NCBI RefSeq assembly: GCF_040545805.1
Contig: NZ_JBEPMO010000031.1
Coordinates: 1-13,803, forward strand
Reading direction: 5' to 3'
Origin: Moheibacter stercoris
GTDB lineage: Bacteria > Bacteroidota > Bacteroidia > Flavobacteriales > Weeksellaceae
Length of the DNA: 13,803 bases
The notes under the pieces are model-generated. The model searched no databases, was not told the origin of the DNA, and worked only from the letters and a program-made list of their open reading frames with translations. The position numbers were made by a program, and so were the translations under genes. Shown piece after piece: positions 6,623 through 13,761 of the stretch. The stretch's first letter is position 1, and each line of letters begins with the position of its first letter.

Positions 6623-6655
6623 AAAAAGTCCAAAAGCCAATTTTTTGGACTTTTT
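6623..6655 (+). terminator. Rho-independent terminator of sucD
   Basis: A 13-bp perfect stem (AAAAAGTCCAAAA at 6623-6635 with TTTTGGACTTTTT at 6643-6655) has a 7-nt loop and is followed by T6656. It can also act on the minus strand. Confidence 0.88.
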
Positions 6656-6683
6656 TGCGTTCTAAAATTTAGGTATATATTTG
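6654..6683 (+). promoter_or_regulatory. Promoter of the outer-membrane barrel gene, overlapping the sucD terminator tail
   Basis: TATATTTG at 6676-6683 is a perfect TAnnTTTG -7 box. TTTG at 6654-6657, 18 nt upstream, is formed by the end of the terminator T-run. The start codon at 6709 follows after a leader of about 20 nt. Confidence 0.65.
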
Positions 6684-6708
6684 TAGCATTAAAATCAACC
6701 CAGAAACA

Positions 6709-7314
6709 ATGAGAAACAAAATCGTTTTATTCGCCATCGTTACCTTCTTATTTGCCGAATTCACTCAAGCTCAAATTCGTTTTGGTGCTCGTGCTGCTGG
6801 TAGCATTACCAACATCACAGACGTGCATTCCAATTCAAAATCAAGAGGTGGATACCAGATTGGAGTAACAGCTTTGATCCCAATTACCAATAATGATATT
6901 TTATTCTTCCAACCCGAAGTTCAATATTCAGCACAGGGAGAATTTGATCAATATTTCAGAAATGATGGTGACTACAAACAAAAGGTTTTTGTGAGTATGA
7001 TCAATGTGCCAATTTTCGCAAAATTGTATTTTACAGATGCTAGTAGTGAATTTTTCGTAGAAGGAGGACCTTTCTTTGGAATTCAAGTTGGAAATAATAC
7101 TGATAAATATGATTTCCCAACAGAAGCAGATGACAATGAATACTCAGGATTTGATTTCGGAGCTGGTTTAGGAGTTGGATATAGTTTGAATCGTAATGTG
7201 GAATTTTCAGTGAGATATTTAATAGGTTTAACAGACCAAGTAAAAAATGATGCTGCGAATGAATCTAACAAAACTTCCAACTTAAATTTTGGAATTAGTT
7301 ATTTCTTACCGTAA
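6709..7314 (+). CDS. Outer membrane beta-barrel protein (PorT/PF13568-like)
   Basis: This is a 201-residue protein with a signal peptide (cleavage about TQA|Q at 21). The mature part is a series of amphipathic strands with turns rich in D, N and G: FGARAAGSITN, YQIGVTALIPI, ILFFQPEVQYS, FVEGGPFFGIQVG, FDFGAGLGVGYSL, VEFSVRYLIGLTD. It ends with LNFGISYFLP, whose terminal aromatic strand is typical of outer-membrane insertion signals. This is the pattern of the small eight-stranded OMP_b-brl_2 barrels abundant in Bacteroidota. The exact role is unknown. It is flanked by its own promoter and terminator, so it is probably monocistronic. Confidence 0.8.
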   Translation: MRNKIVLFAIVTFLFAEFTQAQIRFGARAAGSITNITDVHSNSKSRGGYQIGVTALIPITNNDILFFQPEVQYSAQGEFDQYFRNDGDYKQKVFVSMINVPIFAKLYFTDASSEFFVEGGPFFGIQVGNNTDKYDFPTEADDNEYSGFDFGAGLGVGYSLNRNVEFSVRYLIGLTDQVKNDAANESNKTSNLNFGISYFLP

Positions 7315-7337
7315 AGAAAAATCATAGCAAAATATAC

Positions 7338-7362
7338 AAGCTCGGAAATTCCGGGCTTTTTT
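7338..7362 (+). terminator. Rho-independent terminator of the outer-membrane barrel gene
   Basis: AAGCTCGG (7338-7345) pairs with CCGGGCTT (7351-7358), including one G-T pair. The loop is AAATT and the T-run extends to 7362. Confidence 0.85.
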
Positions 7363-7436
7363 GTTAAATGAAATGAAATTCTATTAATAGGAATAATTTT
7401 TGTGCTAACTTTAATGTCTGATAAAATTGAAAAAAA

Positions 7437-7955
7437 ATGAAACTACAATCTTTATTCGTTTTTGTATTGGCAACCGTATTCATGGTTTCATGTAATACCG
7501 TTCGCGTAAGCTATGATTTTGATAGATCGACAGATTTCAATACGTACAAAACATATAATTTCCATCAAAAAGGAATTGATAAATTGGAATTGAATGATTT
7601 GGATAAACGTAGAATTTTAACTTCGATTGAAGCGCAATTAAAAGCAAAAGGATTTACCAAATCTGACAACCCAGAATTATTGATCAATGTTTTGGCAAGT
7701 TCAAAGGAAAAAATCAATATTGACAATGGATATTATGGTGGTGGATATTGGGGACCTTATTATGGCGGACCATCTCGTGTTTACCAATATACATCGGGTA
7801 CTATCATCATTGATATTGTAGACGATAAAAAGAATATTTTAATATGGCAAGGTGCGGGAAGCGGACTAAACGTTTCCAATTTGGATTCAAAAGGTGACGA
7901 TATTCCGAAAGCAATTGAAGAAATTTTAGCGAAATTCCCACCACCTGCAAAATAA
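7437..7955 (+). CDS. DUF4136 family lipoprotein
   Basis: This is a 172-residue lipoprotein whose lipobox ends FMVSC with Cys19. The mature protein follows the DUF4136 pattern. An N-terminal strand VRVSYDFDRSTDFNTYKTYNF comes first, then DLDKRRILTSIEAQLKAKGF, then NPELLINVLASSKEK. A Gly/Tyr-rich loop (about 98-112) follows, then GTIIIDIVDDKKNILIWQGAG and a final helix with IPKAIEEILAKFPP, where the family typically ends. DUF4136 proteins are small envelope lipoproteins of unknown function in Bacteroidota and Proteobacteria. The unit stands alone between the terminator at 7338-7362 and the hairpin at 8011-8051. The upstream region has only weak promoter-like matches (TAACTTTA at 7406). Confidence 0.88.
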   Translation: MKLQSLFVFVLATVFMVSCNTVRVSYDFDRSTDFNTYKTYNFHQKGIDKLELNDLDKRRILTSIEAQLKAKGFTKSDNPELLINVLASSKEKINIDNGYYGGGYWGPYYGGPSRVYQYTSGTIIIDIVDDKKNILIWQGAGSGLNVSNLDSKGDDIPKAIEEILAKFPPPAK

Positions 7956-8010
7956 TAGTTGCAAATGGGACTCTAAACTTTTTTTGTTTTTATAGTTTCA
8001 AGCACTTTCC

Positions 8011-8051
8011 AAGCCCAAATTCAATTGAAAATATTCAGTGAATTTGGGTTT
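8011..8051. terminator. Hairpin between convergent genes
   Basis: CCCAAATTCA (8014-8023) pairs perfectly with TGAATTTGGG (8039-8048); flanking pairs including one G-T extend it to about 13 bp. It lies between the converging DUF4136 and mnmA genes. Neither side has a strong T-run, so it may be a weak or Rho-assisted bidirectional terminator or an mRNA 3'-end stabiliser. Confidence 0.5.
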
Positions 8052-8130
8052 GTGATTTATAGAGATTTTGGTTAGGAAATTCAACTTTAGAATTCCATTG
8101 TAATTTCGACCAAAATGAAAATGAATAGTT

Positions 8131-9318
8131 TTAATTGATCACACCTGAGCCAATTAGTTCGTCATCCAGATACCAAGCAGCAAATTGACCTTCGGTAATT
8201 GCAGATTGAGGTTTTTCAAATTCAATATACAAACCATTTTCAGCTTTGTGCAAAATTGCTTTTTGCAAGGGTTGACGATAACGAATTCTCACCATGGCTT
8301 CCATGGTTTCATTTGGTTGAATTTTTAAATCTTCACGTACCCAATGAATTTCATCTTCTTGAATAAACAAAGCTTTTTTTAATAATCCAGGATGAGTACT
8401 TCCTTGTCCCGTATAAATGATATTTTCTTGAACGTCAGTATCCAGAACAAACAAAGGTTCTACTTTTCCACCAACTCCCAAACCTTTTCGTTGACCTTTG
8501 GTAAAATAATGAGCGCCATCATGCGTTCCCACAACTTTCCCCATATCCGAAGTATAGCTAACACCTTTGGCTTCTAAACTTAATTCTTCAAATTTGGAAG
8601 CAAATTCAGGTTTTGCTTGAGAATAAATCGGATGGTTTTTATCAATCTCAATGATGTTTCCAGATTTAGGTTTTAATTGTTGTTGTAAAAAATCTGGTAA
8701 ACTCACTTTCCCAATGAAACATAATCCTTGAGAGTCTTTTTTATCGGCCGTTACCAAATCTTGTTCTTTCGCAATTCTTCGAACTTCCGATTTCTCCAAA
8801 TGTCCAATTGGAAACAAAGCTTTGCTCAATTGCTCTTGGCTTAACTGACACAAAAAGTAGGATTGGTCTTTGTTATTGTCTTTACCCGCAAGAAGTTGAT
8901 AGGTTTTTTGTCCGTCGATTTCCATTTCTTCTCTTCTTGCATAATGCCCAGTGGCAACAAAATCGGCTCCCAATTCCATTGCAGTTTTTAGGAATATATC
9001 AAATTTGATTTCGCGGTTGCACAAAACATCTGGATTGGGTGTTCTACCTTTTTCATATTCGGCAAACATATAATCCACAATTCGTTCTTTGTAGACATCA
9101 CTTAAGTCAATTACCTGAAAAGGTATTCCCAATTTTTCTGCGCATAATAATGCGTCTTTACTATCTTCAACCCAAGGACATTCATCTTCCAACGTAACAG
9201 AAGCATCATTCCAATTACGCATAAATAACCCAATCACATTGTATCCTTGTTCTTTAAGTAAATAAGCTGCTACGCTTGAATCTACTCCACCCGATAATCC
9301 TACAACAACTGTTTGCAT
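8131..9318 (-). CDS. mnmA: tRNA-specific 2-thiouridylase MnmA
   Basis: This 395-residue enzyme adds sulfur to C2 of the wobble uridine (U34) of tRNAs for Lys, Glu and Gln, using ATP and a persulfide relay. The PP-loop SGGVDSS is at residues 9-15. The two catalytic cysteines are Cys100 (NPDVLCNREIKF) and Cys200 (DSQGLCFIG). The tRNA-contact segment ATGHYAR (122-128) and KDQSYFLCQL are present, followed by the central and C-terminal beta-barrel domains with GQRKGLGVGG and AVWY-like FAAWYLDDELIGSGVI at the end. The insertion DASVTLEDECPW is the form I associate with Bacteroidota. The ATG is secure because the PP-loop strand begins at once. A perfect -7 box only 4 nt upstream suggests a leaderless mRNA. 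Confidence 0.97.
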   Translation of the reverse strand: MQTVVVGLSGGVDSSVAAYLLKEQGYNVIGLFMRNWNDASVTLEDECPWVEDSKDALLCAEKLGIPFQVIDLSDVYKERIVDYMFAEYEKGRTPNPDVLCNREIKFDIFLKTAMELGADFVATGHYARREEMEIDGQKTYQLLAGKDNNKDQSYFLCQLSQEQLSKALFPIGHLEKSEVRRIAKEQDLVTADKKDSQGLCFIGKVSLPDFLQQQLKPKSGNIIEIDKNHPIYSQAKPEFASKFEELSLEAKGVSYTSDMGKVVGTHDGAHYFTKGQRKGLGVGGKVEPLFVLDTDVQENIIYTGQGSTHPGLLKKALFIQEDEIHWVREDLKIQPNETMEAMVRIRYRQPLQKAILHKAENGLYIEFEKPQSAITEGQFAAWYLDDELIGSGVIN

Positions 9319-9322
9319 CTTG

Positions 9323-9330
9323 CAAAGTTA
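9323..9330 (-). promoter_or_regulatory. -7 box of mnmA, 4 nt from the start codon
   Basis: On the minus strand TAACTTTG (9330-9323) is a perfect TAnnTTTG. The ATG begins at 9318, so the transcript would start at or within a base or two of the A of ATG. No clear -33 TTG is seen at the usual distance, which lowers confidence. Confidence 0.5.
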
Positions 9331-9394
9331 AGATTTTTGAAACGGATTTTCCTTTATTCTAATTGGATTCGTTTATGAGACTATATGAGAAAAT

Positions 9395-9721
9395 TTAGTT
9401 CGAAACCATTTTCAAACCCACAATCGAACCCACAAGTGTAGTGATGAAGAAAATTCGCCAAAAATTAACAGGGTCTTTGAAGAAAAAGATGCCCATTAAA
9501 ACGGTTCCAACTGCACCAATTCCCGTCCAAACCGCATAAGCTGTTCCCAAGGGTAAAGTTTGGGTAGCTTTAATTAATAAGGTCATACTGATAGCCAAAC
9601 AGATTAAAAATCCTGCATACCAAGCGTACATTTCATTTCCAGTTGCTTGTTTTGCTTTTCCTAAACAAGATGCAAATCCTACTTCAAAAAATCCGGCAAT
9701 GATTAAAATAATCCAGTTCAT
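9395..9721 (-). CDS. SMR-family efflux protein (SugE/Gdx-like)
   Basis: This is a 108-residue inner-membrane protein with four hydrophobic helices, the full length of the small multidrug resistance family, which works as an antiparallel dimer exchanging a cationic substrate for protons. The essential glutamate is Glu13 in AGFFEVGFAS. LPLGTAYAVWTGIGAVGTVLMG in the third helix is the family signature, and the form AVWTGIGAVG points to the SugE/Gdx (guanidinium exporter) side more than to EmrE. The helix 1 continuation SCLGKAKQATG departs from the GLKYT pattern of classic Gdx, so substrate range is uncertain. It lies just downstream of a Crp/Fnr-family gene with a regulator-type palindrome in between. 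No guanidine riboswitch was recognised upstream. Confidence 0.88.
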   Translation of the reverse strand: MNWIILIIAGFFEVGFASCLGKAKQATGNEMYAWYAGFLICLAISMTLLIKATQTLPLGTAYAVWTGIGAVGTVLMGIFFFKDPVNFWRIFFITTLVGSIVGLKMVSN

Positions 9722-9764
9722 ATCTTTTTTTAAGGCAAATTTCCCGAGATGGAACTAGATATAT

Positions 9765-9780
9765 TTTAACAAATGTTAAA
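9765..9780. promoter_or_regulatory. Crp/Fnr-type palindromic operator
   Basis: TTTAACAAATGTTAAA is a perfect inverted repeat with 7-bp arms and a 2-nt centre. Written as half-sites it is TTAAC-N4-GTTAA, the layout of Crp/Fnr superfamily operators (compare TTGAC-N4-GTCAA). It lies between the stop codon of the Crp/Fnr gene (9786) and the SMR start codon (9721), centred about 51 nt before the SMR ATG. The obvious reading is that the adjacent regulator controls the SMR gene. Confidence 0.5.
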
Positions 9781-9785
9781 TTCGA

Positions 9786-10349
9786 TTATTTAATTTCAGC
9801 ACGTATTCGACTCAAACTAACTTGAGTGATGCCTAAATAGGAAGCAATGATTTTCAAAGGAACACGTTGGATGATTTCAGGATTTTCTTTCAATAATTCA
9901 GCATAGCGGTCAGATGCCGACTTGAATTGGCGAGAAAGAAATAATTTCTCTGTTTTGATCAATTCTTGTTCCGCTAATTTTCTTCCCCAATTGGCGATGT
10001 CAATATTGGTGGAATAAAGTTCTTGAAGGTCAGAGATTCGTATTTCGTACAAGGTAGAATCCTCAATTAATTCTATATTTTCATAACTTTTCCTGTGCGA
10101 AACATAACTTTGCATGGATAAGATAGGATCACCTTCTGTACCAAACCAAAAACTAATGTCTTTATCGGGAGAATTGAAAAAAGCTCGTACAACCCCTTTT
10201 TTGATGAAATAGAGATAATGCTCCATTCGCTCAGATCCCAATAAAATATGTTTTTTAGGGAAATGCTTTTCCTCAAATTTTGAAAGCAAAAGGATTTTAG
10301 ATTCGTGTTTAATTGGGTGTATGGAGTCTATTAGAGAAGGTAAATCCAT
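9786..10349 (-). CDS. Crp/Fnr family transcriptional regulator
   Basis: This is a 187-residue cytoplasmic regulator. Residues about 15-110 form the cyclic-nucleotide-binding-type beta-roll (FPKKHILLGSE, LYFIKKGVVRAFF, then FWFGTEGDPI and YENIELIEDSTLYEI), and a dimerisation helix follows at about 112-140. The DNA-binding part (about 150-187) has the wHTH segment VPLKIIASYLGITQVSLSRIRAEI. It ends directly after the recognition helix, as in many Bacteroidota Crp-like proteins. There is no cysteine cluster, so it is not an iron-sulfur Fnr, and the cAMP-contact PRSA-type motif is absent. The ligand is therefore unknown. It follows the OsmC gene by 41 nt in the same direction and precedes the SMR gene, so a stress-linked operon is likely. 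Confidence 0.9.
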   Translation of the reverse strand: MDLPSLIDSIHPIKHESKILLLSKFEEKHFPKKHILLGSERMEHYLYFIKKGVVRAFFNSPDKDISFWFGTEGDPILSMQSYVSHRKSYENIELIEDSTLYEIRISDLQELYSTNIDIANWGRKLAEQELIKTEKLFLSRQFKSASDRYAELLKENPEIIQRVPLKIIASYLGITQVSLSRIRAEIK

Positions 10350-10390
10350 TGAGTAGTGTTAGAATTTAAGAAAACTTAGGAAAGTCAAAT

Positions 10391-10801
10391 TTAATTAGGC
10401 CATTGAAATTCAATCGTTTTTTTGGTGTCTTCAGATAGACTTAGAAATACTGGGCATGTTAAGGCGGCATTTTCCAAAATTGCTTTTTCTTTTTGCAAAT
10501 AGGTATCTTGACCTTTCACGTTTAATTTCACAATGATTTCCCCAATTTTTCTAGGCGCAGCGGTCATAATTTTTGTGATTTCAACTTCTGTTCCAGTAAT
10601 ATTGATAGAATGTGTATTTCCTGCAATTCCCATGATAGTCAACATACAACTTCCCAATGCTGTCGCAACCAAATCGGTCGGTGAGAAGCGTTCACCTTTT
10701 CCGTTGTTATCTATGGGAGCATCGGTTTCAACTTTTGATCCCGATGATAAGTGTGTCATTTCTGTTCGTAAATTTCCTGTATAGGTAATTTTTGATGTCA
10801 T
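10391..10801 (-). CDS. OsmC family hydroperoxide reductase
   Basis: This is a 136-residue OsmC-fold protein of the YhfA-like/SACOL-type branch. The redox pair is Cys52 (ALGSCMLTIMG) and Cys116 (AALTCPVFLSL). Upstream of the first Cys, GKGERFSPTDLVATALG is the family signature. These enzymes reduce organic hydroperoxides through the thiol pair in the cytoplasm. The Glu/Arg partners typical of the fold are plausible in the N-terminal half. The gene begins a minus-strand group with the Crp/Fnr regulator and SMR efflux gene and has a possible promoter of its own, although the exonuclease gene upstream ends only 54 nt away, so read-through is possible. Confidence 0.92.
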   Translation of the reverse strand: MTSKITYTGNLRTEMTHLSSGSKVETDAPIDNNGKGERFSPTDLVATALGSCMLTIMGIAGNTHSINITGTEVEITKIMTAAPRKIGEIIVKLNVKGQDTYLQKEKAILENAALTCPVFLSLSEDTKKTIEFQWPN

Positions 10802-10820
10802 AGTAAACGGTTTCTTTTCT

Positions 10821-10852
10821 TAAATGTAAGGAAATTTTGGATAAATCGTCAA
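10821..10852 (-). promoter_or_regulatory. Possible promoter of the OsmC-Crp/Fnr-SMR group
   Basis: On the minus strand TTG (10852-10850), 21 nt, then TACATTTA (10828-10821) is one base from TAnnTTTG. The start codon at 10801 follows 19 nt later. Confidence 0.45.
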
Positions 10853-10855
10853 GTT

Positions 10856-11614
10856 TTATCCGATTCCCAAACGAATTTTAGTAAAAACTTTCTTGGTATA
10901 CAATGGAAAATCAGCATTTTGAATCCAGCTATAATAACCTTGGTCTTTTTGAAAAACTTCACGGACAGATTGTCCTTTGTATTTACCAAAATTAAAGACT
11001 TCATTTCCTTTATCATCAATTCCGATCATTCCTGCTAAATCTGCAGTCTTACGTTGAGAAGTATATTCGCTTAAGAATTTGATGTCATTTTCCAAATCTT
11101 CATATCGTTCGATCTGAGCTTTGAATATCTCATAGGTTGCTTCTACATCTGCTTCTGCCGAATGGGCGTTTTCCAAGTTTTTGTCGCAATAGAATTTGTA
11201 AGCTGAACTTAAATCTCTTGGTTCTTTCTTAAAGAAGATTACTTGAACATCGACCAATTTATGTTTTTCCAAGTCCAAATCAATTCCCACACGCAAAAAT
11301 TCTTCTGCCAATAAAGGAACATCAAATCGATTGGAATTATAACCAGCCAAATCAGCATCTTTCATCATGTCCCAAATTCTAGGAGCAATTTCTTTGAATG
11401 TAGGTTCATTGGCAACATCTTCATTGGTGATTCCGTGGACAGAAGTTGCTTCAGCCGAAATCGGCATTTCAGGATTCACCCGAAGTGTTTTGCTTTCTTT
11501 GTTTCCGTTTGGAAAAACTTTTAAAACAGATATTTCGACAATTCGGTCTTTCCCAACATTGATTCCGGTCGTTTCCAAATCAAAAAAGCAAATAGGTTTA
11601 TGTAAATTAAGCAT
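10856..11614 (-). CDS. DEDDh 3'-5' exonuclease (DNA polymerase III epsilon-like)
   Basis: This is a 252-residue protein starting MLNLHKPICFFDLETTG. The three exonuclease motifs of the DEDDh (RNase T/DnaQ) superfamily are present: ExoI DLETTG (Asp12, Glu14), ExoII GYNSNRFDVPLLAEEF, and ExoIII HSAEADVEATYEIF with the HxAxxD signature. The C-terminal part, with VFNFGKYKGQSVREVFQKDQGYYSWI, resembles the ExoX-like C-terminal module also found in other exonucleases, which may help nucleic-acid binding. The role is probably DNA repair or end processing and not the replicative proofreader. The start at 11614 is preferred to 11638 because it opens directly on the conserved core. It overlaps the pssA stop by 8 nt, which implies translational coupling. 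Confidence 0.93.
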   Translation of the reverse strand: MLNLHKPICFFDLETTGINVGKDRIVEISVLKVFPNGNKESKTLRVNPEMPISAEATSVHGITNEDVANEPTFKEIAPRIWDMMKDADLAGYNSNRFDVPLLAEEFLRVGIDLDLEKHKLVDVQVIFFKKEPRDLSSAYKFYCDKNLENAHSAEADVEATYEIFKAQIERYEDLENDIKFLSEYTSQRKTADLAGMIGIDDKGNEVFNFGKYKGQSVREVFQKDQGYYSWIQNADFPLYTKKVFTKIRLGIG

Positions 11615-12356
11615 GAACAATGTTTTTTCTAAATACAATAGATATAATAATATAGAATAGGATAATCAAAGGCAGCGAACTTACCCAAAAAACACCCAAT
11701 AAAATCAAACTAATGAATAAAAATAGATATTTATAGTGATTGTCTTTCCAAGCCAATCCTTTGAATTTAAATGAAAATAATGGAATGTTTGAAATCAATA
11801 GATAACAAGACAAGACCAATAAAACCAAAAGAATCACCAAATCATATTCGGGAGAAAGAATTTTCCCATTTTGAACATACATCCAAAACACAGAAAAAAT
11901 CAACAAAGTATTGGCAGGCGTAGCCAAACCTTTGAAATAAGTGGATTGTTCCGTATCGACATTGAATTTAGCCAAACGCAAAGCCGAAAATAAGGTAACA
12001 AACAATCCAAGTATCCCTAAAAATCCGCCCATCATGTGTTCGGTATAATTAGTTATCATCACATACATCATCAAACCTGGTGTAAGTCCAAAACTGACCA
12101 TATCTGCCAATGAATCCAATTGAATTCCGATTTCTGAATTGATTTTAAGGGCTCTTGCAACCATTCCGTCGAGTAAATCCAAGAATAAACTACCCATCAA
12201 CAAACCAAAAATGAGATACAAAAGCACACCTTGTGAATTGATGTGACTAAGAGATTCCTTGTTATTCCCAATGAATTCATTCAAGCAAAGGATAGTCACA
12301 CAGCCGCAAAGCAAGTTCCCGAGCGTTAATAAATTTGGTAATGTAAAAAGTTTCAT
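11607..12356 (-). CDS. pssA: CDP-diacylglycerol--serine O-phosphatidyltransferase
   Basis: This 249-residue inner-membrane enzyme makes phosphatidylserine from CDP-diacylglycerol and serine, the precursor of phosphatidylethanolamine. The CDP-alcohol phosphatidyltransferase signature D-G-x2-A-R-x8-G-x3-D-x3-D is complete (Asp63, Gly64, Ala67, Arg68, Gly77, Asp81, Asp85). The N-terminal FTLPNLLTLGNLLCG is the standard lead-in helix of the PssA type. About six to eight hydrophobic helices follow, with the C-terminal third nearly all membrane-embedded. The downstream exonuclease start overlaps the 3' end by 8 nt. The neighbouring psd decarboxylase gene often seen beside pssA is absent here. The upstream region toward the PorV-like gene is a divergent promoter region. 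Confidence 0.95.
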   Translation of the reverse strand: MKLFTLPNLLTLGNLLCGCVTILCLNEFIGNNKESLSHINSQGVLLYLIFGLLMGSLFLDLLDGMVARALKINSEIGIQLDSLADMVSFGLTPGLMMYVMITNYTEHMMGGFLGILGLFVTLFSALRLAKFNVDTEQSTYFKGLATPANTLLIFSVFWMYVQNGKILSPEYDLVILLVLLVLSCYLLISNIPLFSFKFKGLAWKDNHYKYLFLFISLILLGVFWVSSLPLIILFYIIISIVFRKNIVHA

Positions 12357-12407
12357 TAAAAAATATTAAAAGCAAATTTCCTTTTCAGAACTTCGCAAAA
12401 CGAACCA

Positions 12408-12415
12408 CGAAGATA
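12408..12415 (-). promoter_or_regulatory. Weak -7-like box upstream of pssA
   Basis: On the minus strand TATCTTCG (12415-12408) is one base from TAnnTTTG, with TTG 15 nt upstream. It lies about 52 nt before the pssA start codon. This is low-confidence because the spacing is short and the box imperfect. Confidence 0.25.
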
Positions 12416-12487
12416 ACAACATTTCTTACGCAATAAAAAAACGGATTTTATGTTTTAAAGAAAACAATCGATTTTTGCTAGGTAAAA

Positions 12488-12515
12488 TTGACGTAGTTTT
12501 GCCAAATTAAATTTG
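12488..12515 (+). promoter_or_regulatory. Promoter of the PorV/PorQ-family gene
   Basis: TTG at 12488-12490, 17 nt, then TAAATTTG at 12508-12515 is a perfect TAnnTTTG box at acceptable spacing. Transcription would start near 12521, about 15 nt before the TTG start codon at 12536. Confidence 0.6.
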
Positions 12516-12535
12516 CCATAAACTCATATATAGCT

Positions 12536-13627
12536 TTGAAACTGAAAATTACATCTTTTCTTATCCTTATTAGTTCCTTGAGCTATGCTCAAGCATTTCG
12601 AAAATATTCCAACGAATTTTTAAACATTGGAGTAGATGCTCGTGCATTTGCAATGGGAAATGCAGTGGTGGCAAACATTAATGATGTCAATGCAGCCTAT
12701 TGGAATCCGGCAGGTTTAACAGAAGTCTACCATGGACCTCAATTGGCAGCCATGCATGCCGAATACTTTCAAGGAATCGCCATGTATGATTATATAGCAG
12801 GAGCCATGCCGCTAGAAAACAATGCTGTAGTCGCTGCTTCTCTTTATCGATTTGGAGTGGATGATATTTTGAATACAACTCAGTTGATCGATTCCCAAGG
12901 AAATATCGATTATGATCGTATCAGTAAATTCTCAACCGCTGATTATGCCTTGAAATTGTCTTATGCGGGATATTTTTTAGGAAACAAAAACATTGCGGTT
13001 GGGGCAAACGCCAAATTGGTTTATCGTCACATCGGGAAATTTGCGAGTTCATTCGGTTTCGGAATTGATCTAGGATTGCAATACCGTACCCAAGACAGTT
13101 TCTTTTTTGGATTGATGGCGCGTGACATTACAACCACATTTAACGCTTGGTCTATCAAAGAAGATGAACTCAACGGATTAACCGTAACCGAACCTGGTAC
13201 TGGAAATCAGCAGACGGTCAACGATTTGCCAGAAGAAACCATTGAATTAACCATGCCGAAACTTCAATTTGGAGTAGGGAAGGACTTTAAAATCAGCGAC
13301 AAATTCAATGTGATCGGTGAGATTGACCTAAACTTCCAGTTTGCTCAAACCAACGATTTGGTTTCTACTAGCGCATTGAGCTTTTCACCTGCAGCCGGTT
13401 TTGAAGTCGGATATGACAATATGGTGTTTTTGCGAGGAGGAGTCAACAACTTCCAATACGAAACCACTTTTGATGGAGACAAAGAACTGACCTTCCAACC
13501 CAATATTGGATTAGGATTCAAGTACAAAGGAATTTCCTTGGACTATGCTTTGACCGATGTAGGAGATCAGAGTATTGCTCTTTATTCCAACATTATTTCC
13601 TTAAAAATAGACTTAGGAGCATTTTAA
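12536..13627 (+). CDS. PorV/PorQ family outer membrane protein, TTG start
   Basis: This is a 363-residue outer-membrane beta-barrel of the FadL-like PorV/PorQ group. After a signal peptide (1-18, cleavage at YA|Q) comes FRKYSNEFLNIGVDARAFAMGNAVVA and NDVNAAYWNPAGL, the group's defining N-terminal plug motif. A long series of amphipathic strands follows, ending with ISLKIDLGAF, a typical outer-membrane C-terminal strand. PorV itself is the type IX secretion shuttle, but no other T9SS gene is in the window, so a T9SS role is only possible. The start must be TTG at 12536: the frame is closed by TAG at 12494-12496, no ATG or GTG lies between, and the next ATG is at codon 40, inside the conserved motif. 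The promoter fits this start. Confidence 0.88.
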   Translation: MKLKITSFLILISSLSYAQAFRKYSNEFLNIGVDARAFAMGNAVVANINDVNAAYWNPAGLTEVYHGPQLAAMHAEYFQGIAMYDYIAGAMPLENNAVVAASLYRFGVDDILNTTQLIDSQGNIDYDRISKFSTADYALKLSYAGYFLGNKNIAVGANAKLVYRHIGKFASSFGFGIDLGLQYRTQDSFFFGLMARDITTTFNAWSIKEDELNGLTVTEPGTGNQQTVNDLPEETIELTMPKLQFGVGKDFKISDKFNVIGEIDLNFQFAQTNDLVSTSALSFSPAAGFEVGYDNMVFLRGGVNNFQYETTFDGDKELTFQPNIGLGFKYKGISLDYALTDVGDQSIALYSNIISLKIDLGAF

Positions 13628-13691
13628 AACCATCCATTTATATTTCTTGAGCGATTCTACTTGCTCGATTATCTTATATATAAAGAAGAAA

Positions 13692-13761
13692 AGTAGGGGC
13701 TCACAACTCGACCGGGCTATCCATTACACTTACGAAGTATGTACCGCAGGTAATCCCTACT
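13692..13761. repeat. Structured intergenic element resembling a Bacteroidota repeat
   Basis: An outer 7-bp stem (AGTAGGG at 13692-13698 with CCCTACT at 13755-13761) encloses CACAACTCGACCGGGCTATCC and an inner hairpin ACTTAC-GAA-GTATGT (13728-13742, one mismatch). It is far more G/C-rich than its surroundings. The layout (GGGATT, variable hairpin, GGATAGCCCGG when read on the minus strand) matches, from memory, an interspersed intergenic element of many Bacteroidota genomes. Copy number cannot be tested here. Two tandem GAAGTAG units (13767-13780) follow. No coding frame is supported from 13628 to the end of the window. Confidence 0.5.

Noticed and set aside
9722..9785. Guanidine riboswitch upstream of the SugE/Gdx-like gene
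   Set aside because: I looked for the paired ACGG loops of the class II motif and the conserved G/C-rich cores of the other classes. The 64 nt contain neither.
11615..11638. Upstream ATG of the exonuclease
   Set aside because: It would add 8 residues and a longer overlap with pssA. The ATG at 11614 starts directly on the conserved fold.
12536..13627. Type IX secretion locus
   Set aside because: Only one PorV/PorQ-family protein is present, with no PorK/L/M/N/T or SprA nearby, and the family has many non-T9SS members.
13649..13666. Terminator after the PorV/PorQ-family gene
   Set aside because: GAGC/GCTC gives only a 4-bp stem with a 10-nt loop and no T-run.
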